Origin: Phaeodactylibacter sp.
Lineage (GTDB): Bacteria; Bacteroidota; Bacteroidia; Chitinophagales; Saprospiraceae
NCBI RefSeq assembly: GCF_022763345.1
Contig: NZ_JALEGS010000087.1
Coordinates: 1-60,080, forward strand
Length of the DNA stretch: 60,080 nucleotides
Direction of reading: 5' to 3'
Under the pieces are notes generated by a model. The model was not told the DNA's origin and made no database searches. It saw only the letters and a list, made by a program, of their open reading frames with translations. The position numbers were made by a program, and so were the translations under genes. Positions 1 through 8,100 of this stretch are shown piece after piece (the first letter of the stretch is position 1; each line of letters opens with the position of its first letter).

Positions 1-114
1 ACGCAAAGTCGGGCTTTTTTTTTGTCTGGGATTTTCTTTCTGTATTTGAAGCGTTTTTTCTCCATCGGGCTACGGCGGACAGCGTCCGCCCCCGCGCTCC
101 AACCTCAATAAACC

Positions 115-174
115 ATGGAACAGCAGCAGTTTTACGTTTACACCTTGAAGTGCAGTGATGCCATAAAGGGGTGA
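115..174 (+). pseudogene. Remnant of GIY-YIG nuclease N-terminus
   Basis: An ATG at 115 opens 19 codons ending in TGA at 172-174. The peptide contains FYVYTLKCSD, which closely matches the usual opening beta strand of small GIY-YIG family endonucleases (Y-x-Y-x-L-K-C-S-D-G, followed by the YYVG-type strand). The second conserved strand and everything after it are missing: the frame runs into AIKG and stops. I read it as the 5' stump of a gene lost by deletion. Such a short match could be chance, so confidence is moderate. Confidence 0.45.
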
Positions 175-214
175 AGCCGGACCACCAATCAGCCCGGATT
201 ATTAGGCCAAGACA

Positions 215-246
215 ATGAGGGCGACAGGAATACCTGCCGCCCTCAT
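215..246 (-). terminator. Hairpin after the T9SS gene
   Basis: Arms 215-223 and 238-246 are perfectly complementary (9 bp), and an inner 4-bp stem (225-228/233-236) closes on a 4-base loop. It lies 27 bp beyond the stop of the minus-strand gene at 273. There is no strong T tract on either side, so it may be a weak terminator or an mRNA 3' stabiliser. Confidence 0.4.
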
Positions 247-272
247 CTTCAATTCAATAATTGAGGTTGTGA

Positions 273-3125
273 TTATCGCTGAATCATAAACCGCCCTGTT
301 GTCCGGTCAGTACCCAAACGGACTTCGTAAAGGTAGAGGCCATTTGGCCATTGATCTACACGTATGCCTTTTTCCGTTTCCAGGAAAGGATAAACAGCGA
401 GGCGCTGCCCATTGGAGTTATAGATGACAATTTGAGCAAATGAACTTTGATCTTCCATTTTTACAAACCGGATGACTTGGTTAGCCGGGTTAGGGGCCAC
501 CTGTATTTTGCCCGATGCCTGGTCAGGGGCTTCCACTGAGGTCATTGTGGAGTTTTCCAAAAAGTCGACGGCTATCCGATGAACGGTGGTGTTCGTAAAA
601 ATAGGCTCATTGAAGTCGAAATAAATAGCGGCCTGATTGGAGATCGCTGTACCTAACGGTGCGTCAGGTTTGAGATCAATACCAAACTTTACAAACCCAT
701 GTGAAGCCGGCTCATTCACGTTGCTATCAGGCAGCATGATATTATCGAATTCAAAAAGGAGTGTGCCGTCCTGCGCCAGCTTCCAGGTATAGGGGTGACT
801 GCTGGCGCCAGGCGTAAGGGTCGCAGGGGCAAGCCATGCTGACAGGGTATCCCGTATGGCTACATTAAAGGCAGTATCTGTACCTGTGTTTTGGAATCGG
901 ATCAGGTACTCCAGGCGGGTACCTGGCTCAATGAAGTGCTCGGGGCCAGCACCTTTAGGGAAGCCCTGCTTGTCATTGGGGTCGTAGGCACCAATATTCG
1001 CCCGGCATTCCAAATCGGTGAAACCGCCGTTGCCGTACAAGGGGAAGCTGTTGAAAAAGCCCAAAGAAATCACCTGATTATCGGAGATACAACCTTCCAG
1101 GGTGGAGCTGATCAGTTCTCCCGGGGCAAAGCCGGGACTGCGAGGCGCCTGCAGCCGGTAAGTAGCACCGTTGGCAGGTTGACGGATTTCGATGGATTCT
1201 CCCTGCTCAAGCTCAAAGGGTTGAGTGAAAAACATGACATCATCTTCAATAACGATATAGGGAGCACTGCTTTCCATATCCGCATCTCCAATATTCAGGA
1301 GCGTAAAGACGGCAGAGTCGCCATCACAACGACTGTCTGCGGATATCAGCGGGGCAGGGGGCTTGGGCACACAAAGCGTATCGGGAAAAACGAATGCTTC
1401 TACACAGTGGGTCTGCCCGAGCTCTGTGTTGTCACAGTCTACGTATACCGTAAACTTGAACTGTCCGCAGGCATTCGGTGGAAGATCGCCCAGCTCAAAC
1501 CGGTAAGCCTGATCTCCGGTTGTCGAATAGGGCAACTCCGCAGATTCCAGCGTTAAGAATTCATCAAGTTGGATTTCCACGGCAGCGTCGTTAGCCACGG
1601 CAGTGCCTTCATTGCAGTAACGGACCGAATAGGTATTGGAGAAACAGCGCCTTAGAAAGGGCACCGATACATCCACCGACATCAGTGGGCACTCTACTGC
1701 TGCCTGTACATAGAAGTCGACAGCTGTTTCCTCGTAGAAGCCTTCCAGTAAGGTATCTATAGTGGTTTGGCAAGGCACCCAAAGATCATTGGGAGGGGTG
1801 ATGGAAATAGAATAGCTGCCAGTATCCACCGTCATGGTGTAAAAACCATTGGAATCGGTAGTGGCATAGTAATCCATAGTGCCATTAGACGCGGTGACAT
1901 TCCAGCCCAATAGTGGAGCAGCAGTGGTGTCAAAAGCACAATCGGCATCTTCATCCCGCTGCACCGTGCCTTGCAATATATTGGTGTACATATTGCCATT
2001 GCTGTCTAGTTTGACGGCGAAGGGGCGGTAATCATTATAGCCTACAGCTACATAGCCCGTTCCATCTGCACTTTCGGTTACCGCGGCAAATCTATAAAAG
2101 GGAAAGAATACAGAAGCATTTTCGATATGTGTCCATAGCGTATTTCCGTTTTCCTCAACTCTGGATACAAACCCAGTTTCGTTAATTGGGAAAGGATTAT
2201 CAGTCCCCATAGATCCTGCGAGAATGTAGCCACCCGCAGGCAGTTGGTCTATATCTGTTACCGCATCAGCGGTCTCAGCGTGCCAAATTTCAGTGCCCTC
2301 TGGAGTAACTTTTTTAATAAAACCCGGTTCAATATCAGGTATTCCTCCACCGAAGACAAAATTCCCATCATGGTCTTGTGCTATTGCAAAGGCATTGTAT
2401 TCCTCACTTTCATCGCCGTAAATCACCTGCCAAAGCTCCTGCCCGTTTGCGTCGAAACGAGTCAGGTGAGCCACCTCTACGTCAGCCTGTCTAGCGGTTC
2501 CTGTTGCCATAAACCCACCGTCGCTTAATGGCAAAATCTCCGCGAGGTAGGGCTTATGAAAGATAGACGCACCCTGCACAAAATAGGTTTGTTCCCAAAT
2601 CACATTGCCTTGCAGATCGACCTTATTCAACAAGACCGTATAGTTGTTGTTGGGACCTGTTAGGTATTCACGATGCATGATGAAGTGCCCATCAATTGTA
2701 GGCGTGAAAACTGTGGAAGTAATCGAATTAGGCAATTGCTCTAAATCAGGGTAATATTGGAGCGATTGTAATTCACCCTGCATATTGAGTCGCATGACTC
2801 CGGGAAGCGGGGTGGGTGTATCAAAAATGCCAGTAATGTAAATGGCACTGTCACCGAGGATGTGCATTTGACCTCGCCTATTCACTTGCCCAGTCACTGT
2901 CACTGGAAGAAACTTAGACCATTGGGTGTTGCCGTAAGCATCAATTTTCCAAATGGCCGCTTCGTTCCCGTAAAGCAAGTAGCCGCCATCCGGGGTGGCA
3001 TGTACATCGCTGATCCAGCCCCCGACGTAGTCTTCCAGACTGTAGGTCTTACGCCAGCCTTGCGCGTGTAAAAAGTGAACAGAGGTAACAAGTCCTAGGA
3101 TTACAAGTAAAAATAAACGTTTCAT
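273..3125 (-). CDS. T9SS type A sorted surface protein with propeller-like N-terminus and DUF7619-like domain
   Basis: About 950 residues, taking the ATG at 3125 (MKRLFLLVILGLV...), which opens a clear signal peptide; an upstream in-frame ATG would add 17 unlikely residues. After the signal come repeated W/G-rich blades like those of delta-60/propeller proteins. Next is a carboxypeptidase-regulatory-like module (GTVQRDEDADCAFD...), then Cys-containing Ig-like segments, then a module with YDPNDKQ and IRFQNTGTDTAFNV typical of the DUF7619 domain. The last 80 or so residues form a T9SS type A tail (VAPNPANQ ... YNSNGQRL ... NGLYLYEV). The protein is therefore expected to cross the outer membrane by T9SS and be anchored or released. 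Its ligand cannot be told. Confidence 0.85.
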   Translation of the reverse strand: MKRLFLLVILGLVTSVHFLHAQGWRKTYSLEDYVGGWISDVHATPDGGYLLYGNEAAIWKIDAYGNTQWSKFLPVTVTGQVNRRGQMHILGDSAIYITGIFDTPTPLPGVMRLNMQGELQSLQYYPDLEQLPNSITSTVFTPTIDGHFIMHREYLTGPNNNYTVLLNKVDLQGNVIWEQTYFVQGASIFHKPYLAEILPLSDGGFMATGTARQADVEVAHLTRFDANGQELWQVIYGDESEEYNAFAIAQDHDGNFVFGGGIPDIEPGFIKKVTPEGTEIWHAETADAVTDIDQLPAGGYILAGSMGTDNPFPINETGFVSRVEENGNTLWTHIENASVFFPFYRFAAVTESADGTGYVAVGYNDYRPFAVKLDSNGNMYTNILQGTVQRDEDADCAFDTTAAPLLGWNVTASNGTMDYYATTDSNGFYTMTVDTGSYSISITPPNDLWVPCQTTIDTLLEGFYEETAVDFYVQAAVECPLMSVDVSVPFLRRCFSNTYSVRYCNEGTAVANDAAVEIQLDEFLTLESAELPYSTTGDQAYRFELGDLPPNACGQFKFTVYVDCDNTELGQTHCVEAFVFPDTLCVPKPPAPLISADSRCDGDSAVFTLLNIGDADMESSAPYIVIEDDVMFFTQPFELEQGESIEIRQPANGATYRLQAPRSPGFAPGELISSTLEGCISDNQVISLGFFNSFPLYGNGGFTDLECRANIGAYDPNDKQGFPKGAGPEHFIEPGTRLEYLIRFQNTGTDTAFNVAIRDTLSAWLAPATLTPGASSHPYTWKLAQDGTLLFEFDNIMLPDSNVNEPASHGFVKFGIDLKPDAPLGTAISNQAAIYFDFNEPIFTNTTVHRIAVDFLENSTMTSVEAPDQASGKIQVAPNPANQVIRFVKMEDQSSFAQIVIYNSNGQRLAVYPFLETEKGIRVDQWPNGLYLYEVRLGTDRTTGRFMIQR

Positions 3126-3167
3126 GGTTTTTTTTTTTACAAAGATTGGGGGAGTAGGGCCAGGATG

Positions 3168-3194
3168 CAAATACAAAAAACACTATTTATCAAA
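3168..3194 (-). promoter_or_regulatory. Candidate promoter of the T9SS gene
   Basis: Read on the minus strand, TTTG (3194-3191) is followed 15 bases later by TGTATTTG (3175-3168), close to the Bacteroidota TTTG/TAnnTTTG arrangement with one mismatch in the -7 box. It lies 43 bp before the chosen ATG. Confidence 0.4.
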
Positions 3195-3279
3195 GCAAGA
3201 TTCTTGAATTTTAGAGGAATGACTTTTAAATATTGAGCTATAAGGTTATTTTTATCAAATACATATAAATTATTTAAAA

Positions 3280-4686
3280 TTGAAAGAAAGCAAGCTTGTT
3301 TCTATTTTAGGGCAATTAAGTAAAAAAGAAGTGGCCATTTTTGATAAACTGGTCCGTTCTCCACTCTTTAATCAACGTCAGGATGTGGTCGAGTTCTGGT
3401 CATTCTTGCAAGAGCAACTCTACTGGATCGGCGATGTGCCTACCAAAGAATCAGTTTCCAGGCATCTTTTCCCCGATCAGCCATATGATGCACAGCGTAT
3501 CCGCTATCTGATGAGCTGGCTCATGAAGCTGGTGGAACAATACCTGGCACTTGCGCCTCATCTGCTTTCCTCTGTTCAGCAGCAAATTGAGCTGTCTGCC
3601 GCCTATCGGGAAAAGAGAATGCCTAAGCATTTTCAACAAACCCTCCGCAAAGCCCGGCGGGAAATTGAAGCCCAGCCGCACCGTCATGTAGAGTATTATC
3701 AGTGGCAATATCAGTTGCAATGGGAGAATTATTTGTTTTCCTCCAGCCAAAAACGAGTGACTAGCCACAACCTGCAGGAAGTGTCCGATACGACAGACGT
3801 CGCTTTCATTGCCCAAAAATTACGGCAGACTTGCTTTCTGCTGAGCCATCAGGCGGTTTACAAAACGGACTATGATTTTGGCTTGCTGCAGGAAGTGCTG
3901 GCTTACGCCAAACAGCGAGACTTACTGGGCCTCCCTGCCATCGGTGTTTACTATCATTGCTACTATGCCCTCTCGCCAGATGGTACAGAAAAGGACTTTC
4001 AGGCCTTTAAGGATCAGTTAATTAGGCACTGGTTCAGGTTCCCGGAATCTGAAACCAGGGACTTGCTGTTGCTGGGGCTGAACTATTGTATACGCAAATT
4101 CAATGCTGGCGGATTGGAATATGCCCAGGAAGGGTTGGACCTTTACCAAAAGGGGCTTTCCTCCGGTGTGCTGCTTTCTGATGGGTTTCTATCGCGCTTC
4201 ACCTACCGGAATGCAGTAGCCCTGGCTGTTTCCATCGGCGCTTTGGAATGGGCTGACGCTTTTATTGAACATTACAAAAAGTATTTGCCTAAAGAGCAGC
4301 AGGAAAGCATGTACAGCTTCAGCCGTGCGAGACTCGCTTATGAGAAAGGGCACTACGGGGATGTCCTTCAACTCTTACAGCGCGCTAACTACAAGGACTT
4401 ACTGCTCAATCTGGCCGCTAAAACCCTGCTGCAAAAAACGCTTTATGTCACCGGGGCATGGGACGCGCTGGAGTCTCAGCTGGATGCCATGACGTCCTTT
4501 CTGGCCCGCAAGGATATACTAACCTACCATCGCAACAATTATCGCAATTTTGCAGCTCTGCTGAAGAAAATTTTGGCCCTAAACCCACACCTCCCTTCCG
4601 CTAAAGAGACGCTCAGGGCAAGGATTGAGCAAACCCAGCCACTTACTGAAAAACATTGGCTGCTTGAGCAATTATGGAAAGCTTAG
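3280..4686 (+). CDS. Conserved Bacteroidota protein of unknown function (alpha-helical, TPR-like)
   Basis: 468 residues starting at TTG 3280; no in-frame ATG fits, because stops lie just upstream. The opening (MKESKLVSILGQLSKKEV, then FDKLVRSPLFNQ) resembles a recurrent Bacteroidota family that begins with a short helical 'cut-off' motif and continues as an all-helical solenoid with TPR-like spacing. There is no signal peptide, no transmembrane segment and no catalytic motif. Length is normal for the family as I recall it. It converges with the next gene, and the two stop codons overlap. Function unknown; a scaffolding role is only a guess. Confidence 0.75.
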   Translation: MKESKLVSILGQLSKKEVAIFDKLVRSPLFNQRQDVVEFWSFLQEQLYWIGDVPTKESVSRHLFPDQPYDAQRIRYLMSWLMKLVEQYLALAPHLLSSVQQQIELSAAYREKRMPKHFQQTLRKARREIEAQPHRHVEYYQWQYQLQWENYLFSSSQKRVTSHNLQEVSDTTDVAFIAQKLRQTCFLLSHQAVYKTDYDFGLLQEVLAYAKQRDLLGLPAIGVYYHCYYALSPDGTEKDFQAFKDQLIRHWFRFPESETRDLLLLGLNYCIRKFNAGGLEYAQEGLDLYQKGLSSGVLLSDGFLSRFTYRNAVALAVSIGALEWADAFIEHYKKYLPKEQQESMYSFSRARLAYEKGHYGDVLQLLQRANYKDLLLNLAAKTLLQKTLYVTGAWDALESQLDAMTSFLARKDILTYHRNNYRNFAALLKKILALNPHLPSAKETLRARIEQTQPLTEKHWLLEQLWKA

Positions 4687-5138
4687 TCCTCCTGCTTCTT
4701 CCCTTCAGGGCTAATCCGCATACTGCTCCGGCGCTTCATACTTTTGATGTGCTCCACGCGGCGGAAGCGAAGGGCACTCCAGTCCTCATCGACCGCCACC
4801 TGACGGACGGGCTCCAGATTGAGCGCGCCCAAAGGTGCCCAGCCGTGGTCCCGGGTGATTTCAGAATCATACTTTTTGGAGCTTTTTTTAGGGTAGGCAA
4901 ACCAGAGCGTTGGGTCACCTTCCAGCCTTCCGCTTAGCTGATGGGCAATTGCGGTGATTTCGTCTGGTTGGGTGACGAATGCCAGCAGCCAGTTCACCTC
5001 GGTTGCGGTGCTCAGGCTGTTGTCCAGCTGAGCTGTTCCTTCCATGGCTTGCAGATGGGGCGCAAAGCTTTCCGGTGCATTTATTACCATCAGGCGCCCC
5101 TGGCCCTTGTAGTTCAGCTTTTTGAAAATGGGGTCCAT
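4683..5138 (-). CDS. Small conserved protein, DUF3052-like
   Basis: 151 residues from ATG 5138. It carries the block LWFAYPKKSSKKY followed by RDHGW and then EPVRQVAVDEDWSALRFRR, which I recognise from a widespread Bacteroidota family often left as hypothetical or DUF3052. No signal peptide, no membrane segment. The C-terminus is Lys/Arg/Glu rich. It starts 5 bp after the stop of the YCF48-like lipoprotein gene, so the two are probably cotranscribed. Its stop overlaps that of the convergent gene ending at 4686. Biochemical role unknown. Confidence 0.7.
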   Translation of the reverse strand: MDPIFKKLNYKGQGRLMVINAPESFAPHLQAMEGTAQLDNSLSTATEVNWLLAFVTQPDEITAIAHQLSGRLEGDPTLWFAYPKKSSKKYDSEITRDHGWAPLGALNLEPVRQVAVDEDWSALRFRRVEHIKSMKRRSSMRISPEGKKQED

Positions 5139-5143
5139 CGTGG

Positions 5144-6253
5144 TTATTGCTTTACGAAACGATAAATGGCATTCGGGTTCACTACATAACCAATGACGGA
5201 AGAAGGGAAGGTTACCTCCCCATTGACCAGGCAGCCGCTTTCTTCTGCCACCACGGTCCAGGTAGCGCCCCCGTCTTGCGTCTCGAGTGTCTGCACGCCA
5301 CTGAGGTAGTTAATGCCGGTCTCTGGCTCCTGGCTGATCACGCTGCGCAGGAAAAAGCCCTGATTCTCATCCACAAAGTGCATGATGCCGCCGCCGCCTT
5401 CAACGGGCAGGGGCATTTCCTCCCAGTTTTGTCCGCCATCCGTGGTTCTGAATGCGGTGGTTTCGCCCACCACGAAGCCCACCTCAGGCGTAGCAAAGTA
5501 GAAGACCTCAATGGTATTAACTGGCGTAGTCCGCTCTGTCCAGGTTTCGCCCCGGTCATCCGAAAACCAGAACCGGCGGTTCATGGGGATGAAAATACGG
5601 TTGCTGGCCCGCTGGAAACGAGGGAAGCCAAATTCTTCCGGCAGCTCCTCAATCGCCCAGGTTTCGCCACCATCTTCTGTGCGGGCGATGCTGTAATCGC
5701 TATCGCTGCCTGCACTTTCGGGCAGGACAAGTGCCAAGCCAAGCAGCGGATTGTAGAACTCCAGGTCCATAAACCGGCGCACCTCATCCACATAGCGGCG
5801 CTCCCAGGTCAGTCCGGCATCAACGGTAGAGAGAAAGACTGCACCGGAATCGCGCTCTTCACTAAATTGAGGCAAAATGTCCGACCCGCCGGCAAAACCC
5901 TGGTCTTCCGCAAAAAAGTCTACAGATAGCAAAGCCTGTACCGTAAGCGCATCTGTTTCCTGGCCGGTGAGCTGTACTTCCCAAACTGCACCATCGCCGC
6001 TGATACGGATGAGGGTGCCCAATTCGCCCACGGCGTAGCCAACAGAAGTGGTGGTGAAGTCTGCATTATTGAGCTGTGGCAGGAAGTTGGACGCAATATT
6101 GGGCTGTATCACATCCAGGGACCAATTGTCCAAAAATTCTTCCGGCTTACATTCTGCTATGTCGAATTCGAACCCATCATCATCGCAGGAACTGAAAACC
6201 AGCGTGCCAATGAGGCCAAACAGTATCCCAAACTTTACACCATTCATATTCAT
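5144..6253 (-). CDS. YCF48-like / BNR-repeat beta-propeller lipoprotein
   Basis: 369 residues. The N-terminus has a hydrophobic segment ending at a lipobox (GTLVFSSC), so it is an exported lipoprotein. An alternative start two codons later (6247) is equally possible. The body repeats propeller blades with GYAVGELGT, GLTWERRYV, DGGETWAIEELP, DRGETWTERT, TDGGQNWEEMPL and DGGATWTVVA: Asp-box-like turns typical of the YCF48/photosystem II stability factor and sialidase-like family. In Bacteroidota such lipoproteins are usually of unknown function; binding or scaffolding on the cell surface is inferred. It heads a probable two-gene unit with the gene ending at 4683. Confidence 0.8.
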   Translation of the reverse strand: MNMNGVKFGILFGLIGTLVFSSCDDDGFEFDIAECKPEEFLDNWSLDVIQPNIASNFLPQLNNADFTTTSVGYAVGELGTLIRISGDGAVWEVQLTGQETDALTVQALLSVDFFAEDQGFAGGSDILPQFSEERDSGAVFLSTVDAGLTWERRYVDEVRRFMDLEFYNPLLGLALVLPESAGSDSDYSIARTEDGGETWAIEELPEEFGFPRFQRASNRIFIPMNRRFWFSDDRGETWTERTTPVNTIEVFYFATPEVGFVVGETTAFRTTDGGQNWEEMPLPVEGGGGIMHFVDENQGFFLRSVISQEPETGINYLSGVQTLETQDGGATWTVVAEESGCLVNGEVTFPSSVIGYVVNPNAIYRFVKQ

Positions 6254-6340
6254 ACCTCAGTTTTGTCAGAAAAATCAGTGTGCAAAGTTATTACTTTCTT
6301 CCTGATCGGACAATATTAGAATAGTCTCAACTATTTAGAG

Positions 6341-6349
6341 TATATTTGC
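6341..6349 (+). promoter_or_regulatory. Candidate -7 box for rhlE
   Basis: TATATTTGC fits the Bacteroidota -7 consensus TAnnTTTG. A convincing -33 box is not visible. Transcription would start near 6355, leaving a leader of about 185 nt before the ATG at 6541. Confidence 0.55.
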
Positions 6350-6355
6350 ACCTGC

Positions 6356-6540
6356 ATTCATCTCTCAGGGGTAACAGATTACCCGGAGATGGGGAGCGTG
6401 CTCCAACAAAAGCCTACTCCCACCTTTTTTTAACTGACCTATCTTTAGTGGGTGAGACGGCAAGGTAAGATACCTTTATAAATGATTGATACCTCCCATT
6501 CCCGTCAAACTGTTTAAGCTTAGGCATTTCAATTTATTCG
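6356..6540 (+). promoter_or_regulatory. Long structured 5' leader of rhlE
   Basis: The non-coding stretch between the candidate promoter and the helicase ATG holds a perfect 6-bp stem (6369-6374/6379-6384, loop CAGA), then a second stem (6393-6396/6401-6404), then a C-rich segment that could pair with the G-run near 6391, followed at once by eight T (6425-6432). The last part has the layout of an attenuator. DEAD-box helicase mRNAs in other bacteria are known to be controlled through long cold-responsive leaders; applying that here is inference. Confidence 0.4.
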
Positions 6541-7800
6541 ATGACTTTTCAAGATCTCGGGATTATTGATCCCATTCTTAAAGCACTTCGTGCTCAGGGC
6601 TACGAACAGCCCACACCTATCCAACAGCAAGCCATTCCAAAACTACTTAAGGGTAAAGACCTGCTTGGCTGCGCGCAGACTGGCACAGGAAAAACTGCAG
6701 CTTTTTCCATTCCCATCCTGCAGCAAATGTACGAGGACCAAAGCTGGGACCGCCGCAGGCGTGAAATCAAATGCCTGATCGTTGCGCCTACGCGGGAGCT
6801 GGCTATTCAAATTGATGAGAGCATTTCGGCATACGGGCGGTTTCTCGACCTGCGCAATACGGTCATTTTTGGTGGCGTAAAGCAGGGGGCGCAGACGCGT
6901 GCCCTGAGCAAAGGCATTGACATTCTTACCGCAACTCCCGGGCGTCTGCTTGACCTTATGGGGCAGGGTTACATTAGCCTGAAACATGTGCAGTTTGCGG
7001 TAATGGATGAAGCTGACCACATGCTCGACATGGGCTTTATCCATGACATCAAGAAAATCGTGAAGCAGTTGCCGCAAGACCGGCAGTCTCTGTTCTTCTC
7101 TGCTACGATGTCACCGGAAATCCTGAAGCTCTCCAAGGGCATTCTGGGGCAGCCGGAGCGCATCACCATTAAGCCGGAGCAGGCAACCGCCGAACGGGTA
7201 GAGCAGAATGTCTACTTCGTCACTAAAAAGGACAAGCGCAAGCTGCTCCTGCACCTGCTCAAGGAAAATGATGTGGATTCAGCCCTGGTTTTCTCCCGTA
7301 CCAAGCACGGAGCCAACCGCATCGCCAATCAGCTGGATAAAGCAGGCATCAATGCCGCCGCCATCCATGGGAACAAATCTCAGGGTGCCCGGCAAAAGGC
7401 TTTGCAAAAGTTCAAGGACGGCAACCTGAATGTACTGGTCGCCACCGATATTGCGGCGCGTGGCATCGACGTAGACGAACTGTCCTACGTGGTCAACTTC
7501 GACCTGCCCAATGTACCGGAAACCTATGTACACCGCATCGGCCGCACCGGGCGGGCAGATGCAAGCGGCGTAGCCCTTTCCTTCTGCGATGCGGAAGAGC
7601 GCGCCTACCTCAAAGACATTCAAAAGCTCATTGGGCAGTCTATTCCCGTTGTCAGTGAGCATCCTTTCCCGGATGATGGTGCTACACCGGAGCCTGTCAG
7701 CAGCAATGGGCAAAACCGTGGCGGAGGCCAACGTTCCGGTCGTTCTTCCGGGGGCGGCAACCGCAATAACCGGCGCAATAATAACCGGCGCCGGAACTAA
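6541..7800 (+). CDS. rhlE: DEAD-box ATP-dependent RNA helicase, RhlE type
   Basis: 419 residues. All core motifs are present: Q motif (YEQPTPIQQQ, residues 21-30), Walker A AQTGTGKT (K51), PTREL (about 83), DEAD at 156-159, SAT (about 190), and the C-terminal RecA motifs ARGID and HRIGRTGR. From about residue 383 the chain turns into a low-complexity Gly/Arg/Asn-rich basic tail, as in RhlE proteins, that probably binds RNA non-specifically. It is expected to unwind structured RNA in ribosome assembly and mRNA decay, particularly in the cold. It is monocistronic, with a long leader and its own terminator. Confidence 0.95.
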   Translation: MTFQDLGIIDPILKALRAQGYEQPTPIQQQAIPKLLKGKDLLGCAQTGTGKTAAFSIPILQQMYEDQSWDRRRREIKCLIVAPTRELAIQIDESISAYGRFLDLRNTVIFGGVKQGAQTRALSKGIDILTATPGRLLDLMGQGYISLKHVQFAVMDEADHMLDMGFIHDIKKIVKQLPQDRQSLFFSATMSPEILKLSKGILGQPERITIKPEQATAERVEQNVYFVTKKDKRKLLLHLLKENDVDSALVFSRTKHGANRIANQLDKAGINAAAIHGNKSQGARQKALQKFKDGNLNVLVATDIAARGIDVDELSYVVNFDLPNVPETYVHRIGRTGRADASGVALSFCDAEERAYLKDIQKLIGQSIPVVSEHPFPDDGATPEPVSSNGQNRGGGQRSGRSSGGGNRNNRRNNNRRRN

Positions 7801-7828
7801 TTACGAGCTGTAATTCAGCGTTAATAAG

Positions 7829-7894
7829 GCCGCCAAGGCTACCTGAGAAAGCGGGGAAACCCGTTCTTTGGTGGGCTTGGCGGCTTTGTTTTTT
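7829..7894 (+). terminator. Rho-independent terminator of rhlE
   Basis: The 9-bp GC-rich arms 7829-7837 and 7876-7884 are perfectly complementary, can be extended by a G-T and two A-T pairs, and are followed by TTTGTTTTTT (7885-7894). It lies 29 bp after the rhlE stop. Any coding sequence immediately downstream must therefore have its own promoter or be a fragment. Confidence 0.8.
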
Positions 7895-7941
7895 CGGATT
7901 TAGCCGCAGCGGGGAATGCCATTAGGCAGGAATTTCAGGGT

Positions 7942-8097
7942 ATGCTTAGTGATGGGGGGAAGGCGCAGGAGGTTTTTACTGCCAACGAGGACCTATTTGT
8001 TAGCTTCGATATTTTTAATGCTACACAATTGCAAAACATGGCATCCGCAGGTATGCTGTTAGATCATCCATTCTTGAACTTCATCAAAGTTGAATAA
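7942..8097 (+). pseudogene. 51-codon ORF, probable C-terminal remnant of a larger gene
   Basis: An ATG at 7942 opens 51 codons ending at TAA 8095-8097, 3 bp before the ATG of the next gene. The frame is also open upstream to just after the stop at 7825, through the rhlE terminator, and protein-like composition starts at about 7921 (RQEFQGMLSDGGKAQ). The end reads ASAGMLLDHPFLNFIKVE. The close coupling to the next ORF resembles a toxin-tip/immunity arrangement, and the abrupt junction after the terminator suggests that the 5' part of the gene has been lost. No family was recognised. It could also be an intact small gene. Confidence 0.45.
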
Positions 8098-8100
8098 ATA

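Larger units (their letters stand above)
1..272. other. Intergenic region at window start
   Basis: No intact gene is seen here. The stretch holds a T-rich segment (about 16-60), a short inverted repeat at 74-90 (7-bp GC-rich arms around a 3-base loop), a 19-codon ORF that resembles the start of a GIY-YIG nuclease, and a hairpin just beyond the stop of the T9SS gene. It reads like a decayed accessory gene plus small repeats. Confidence 0.5.
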
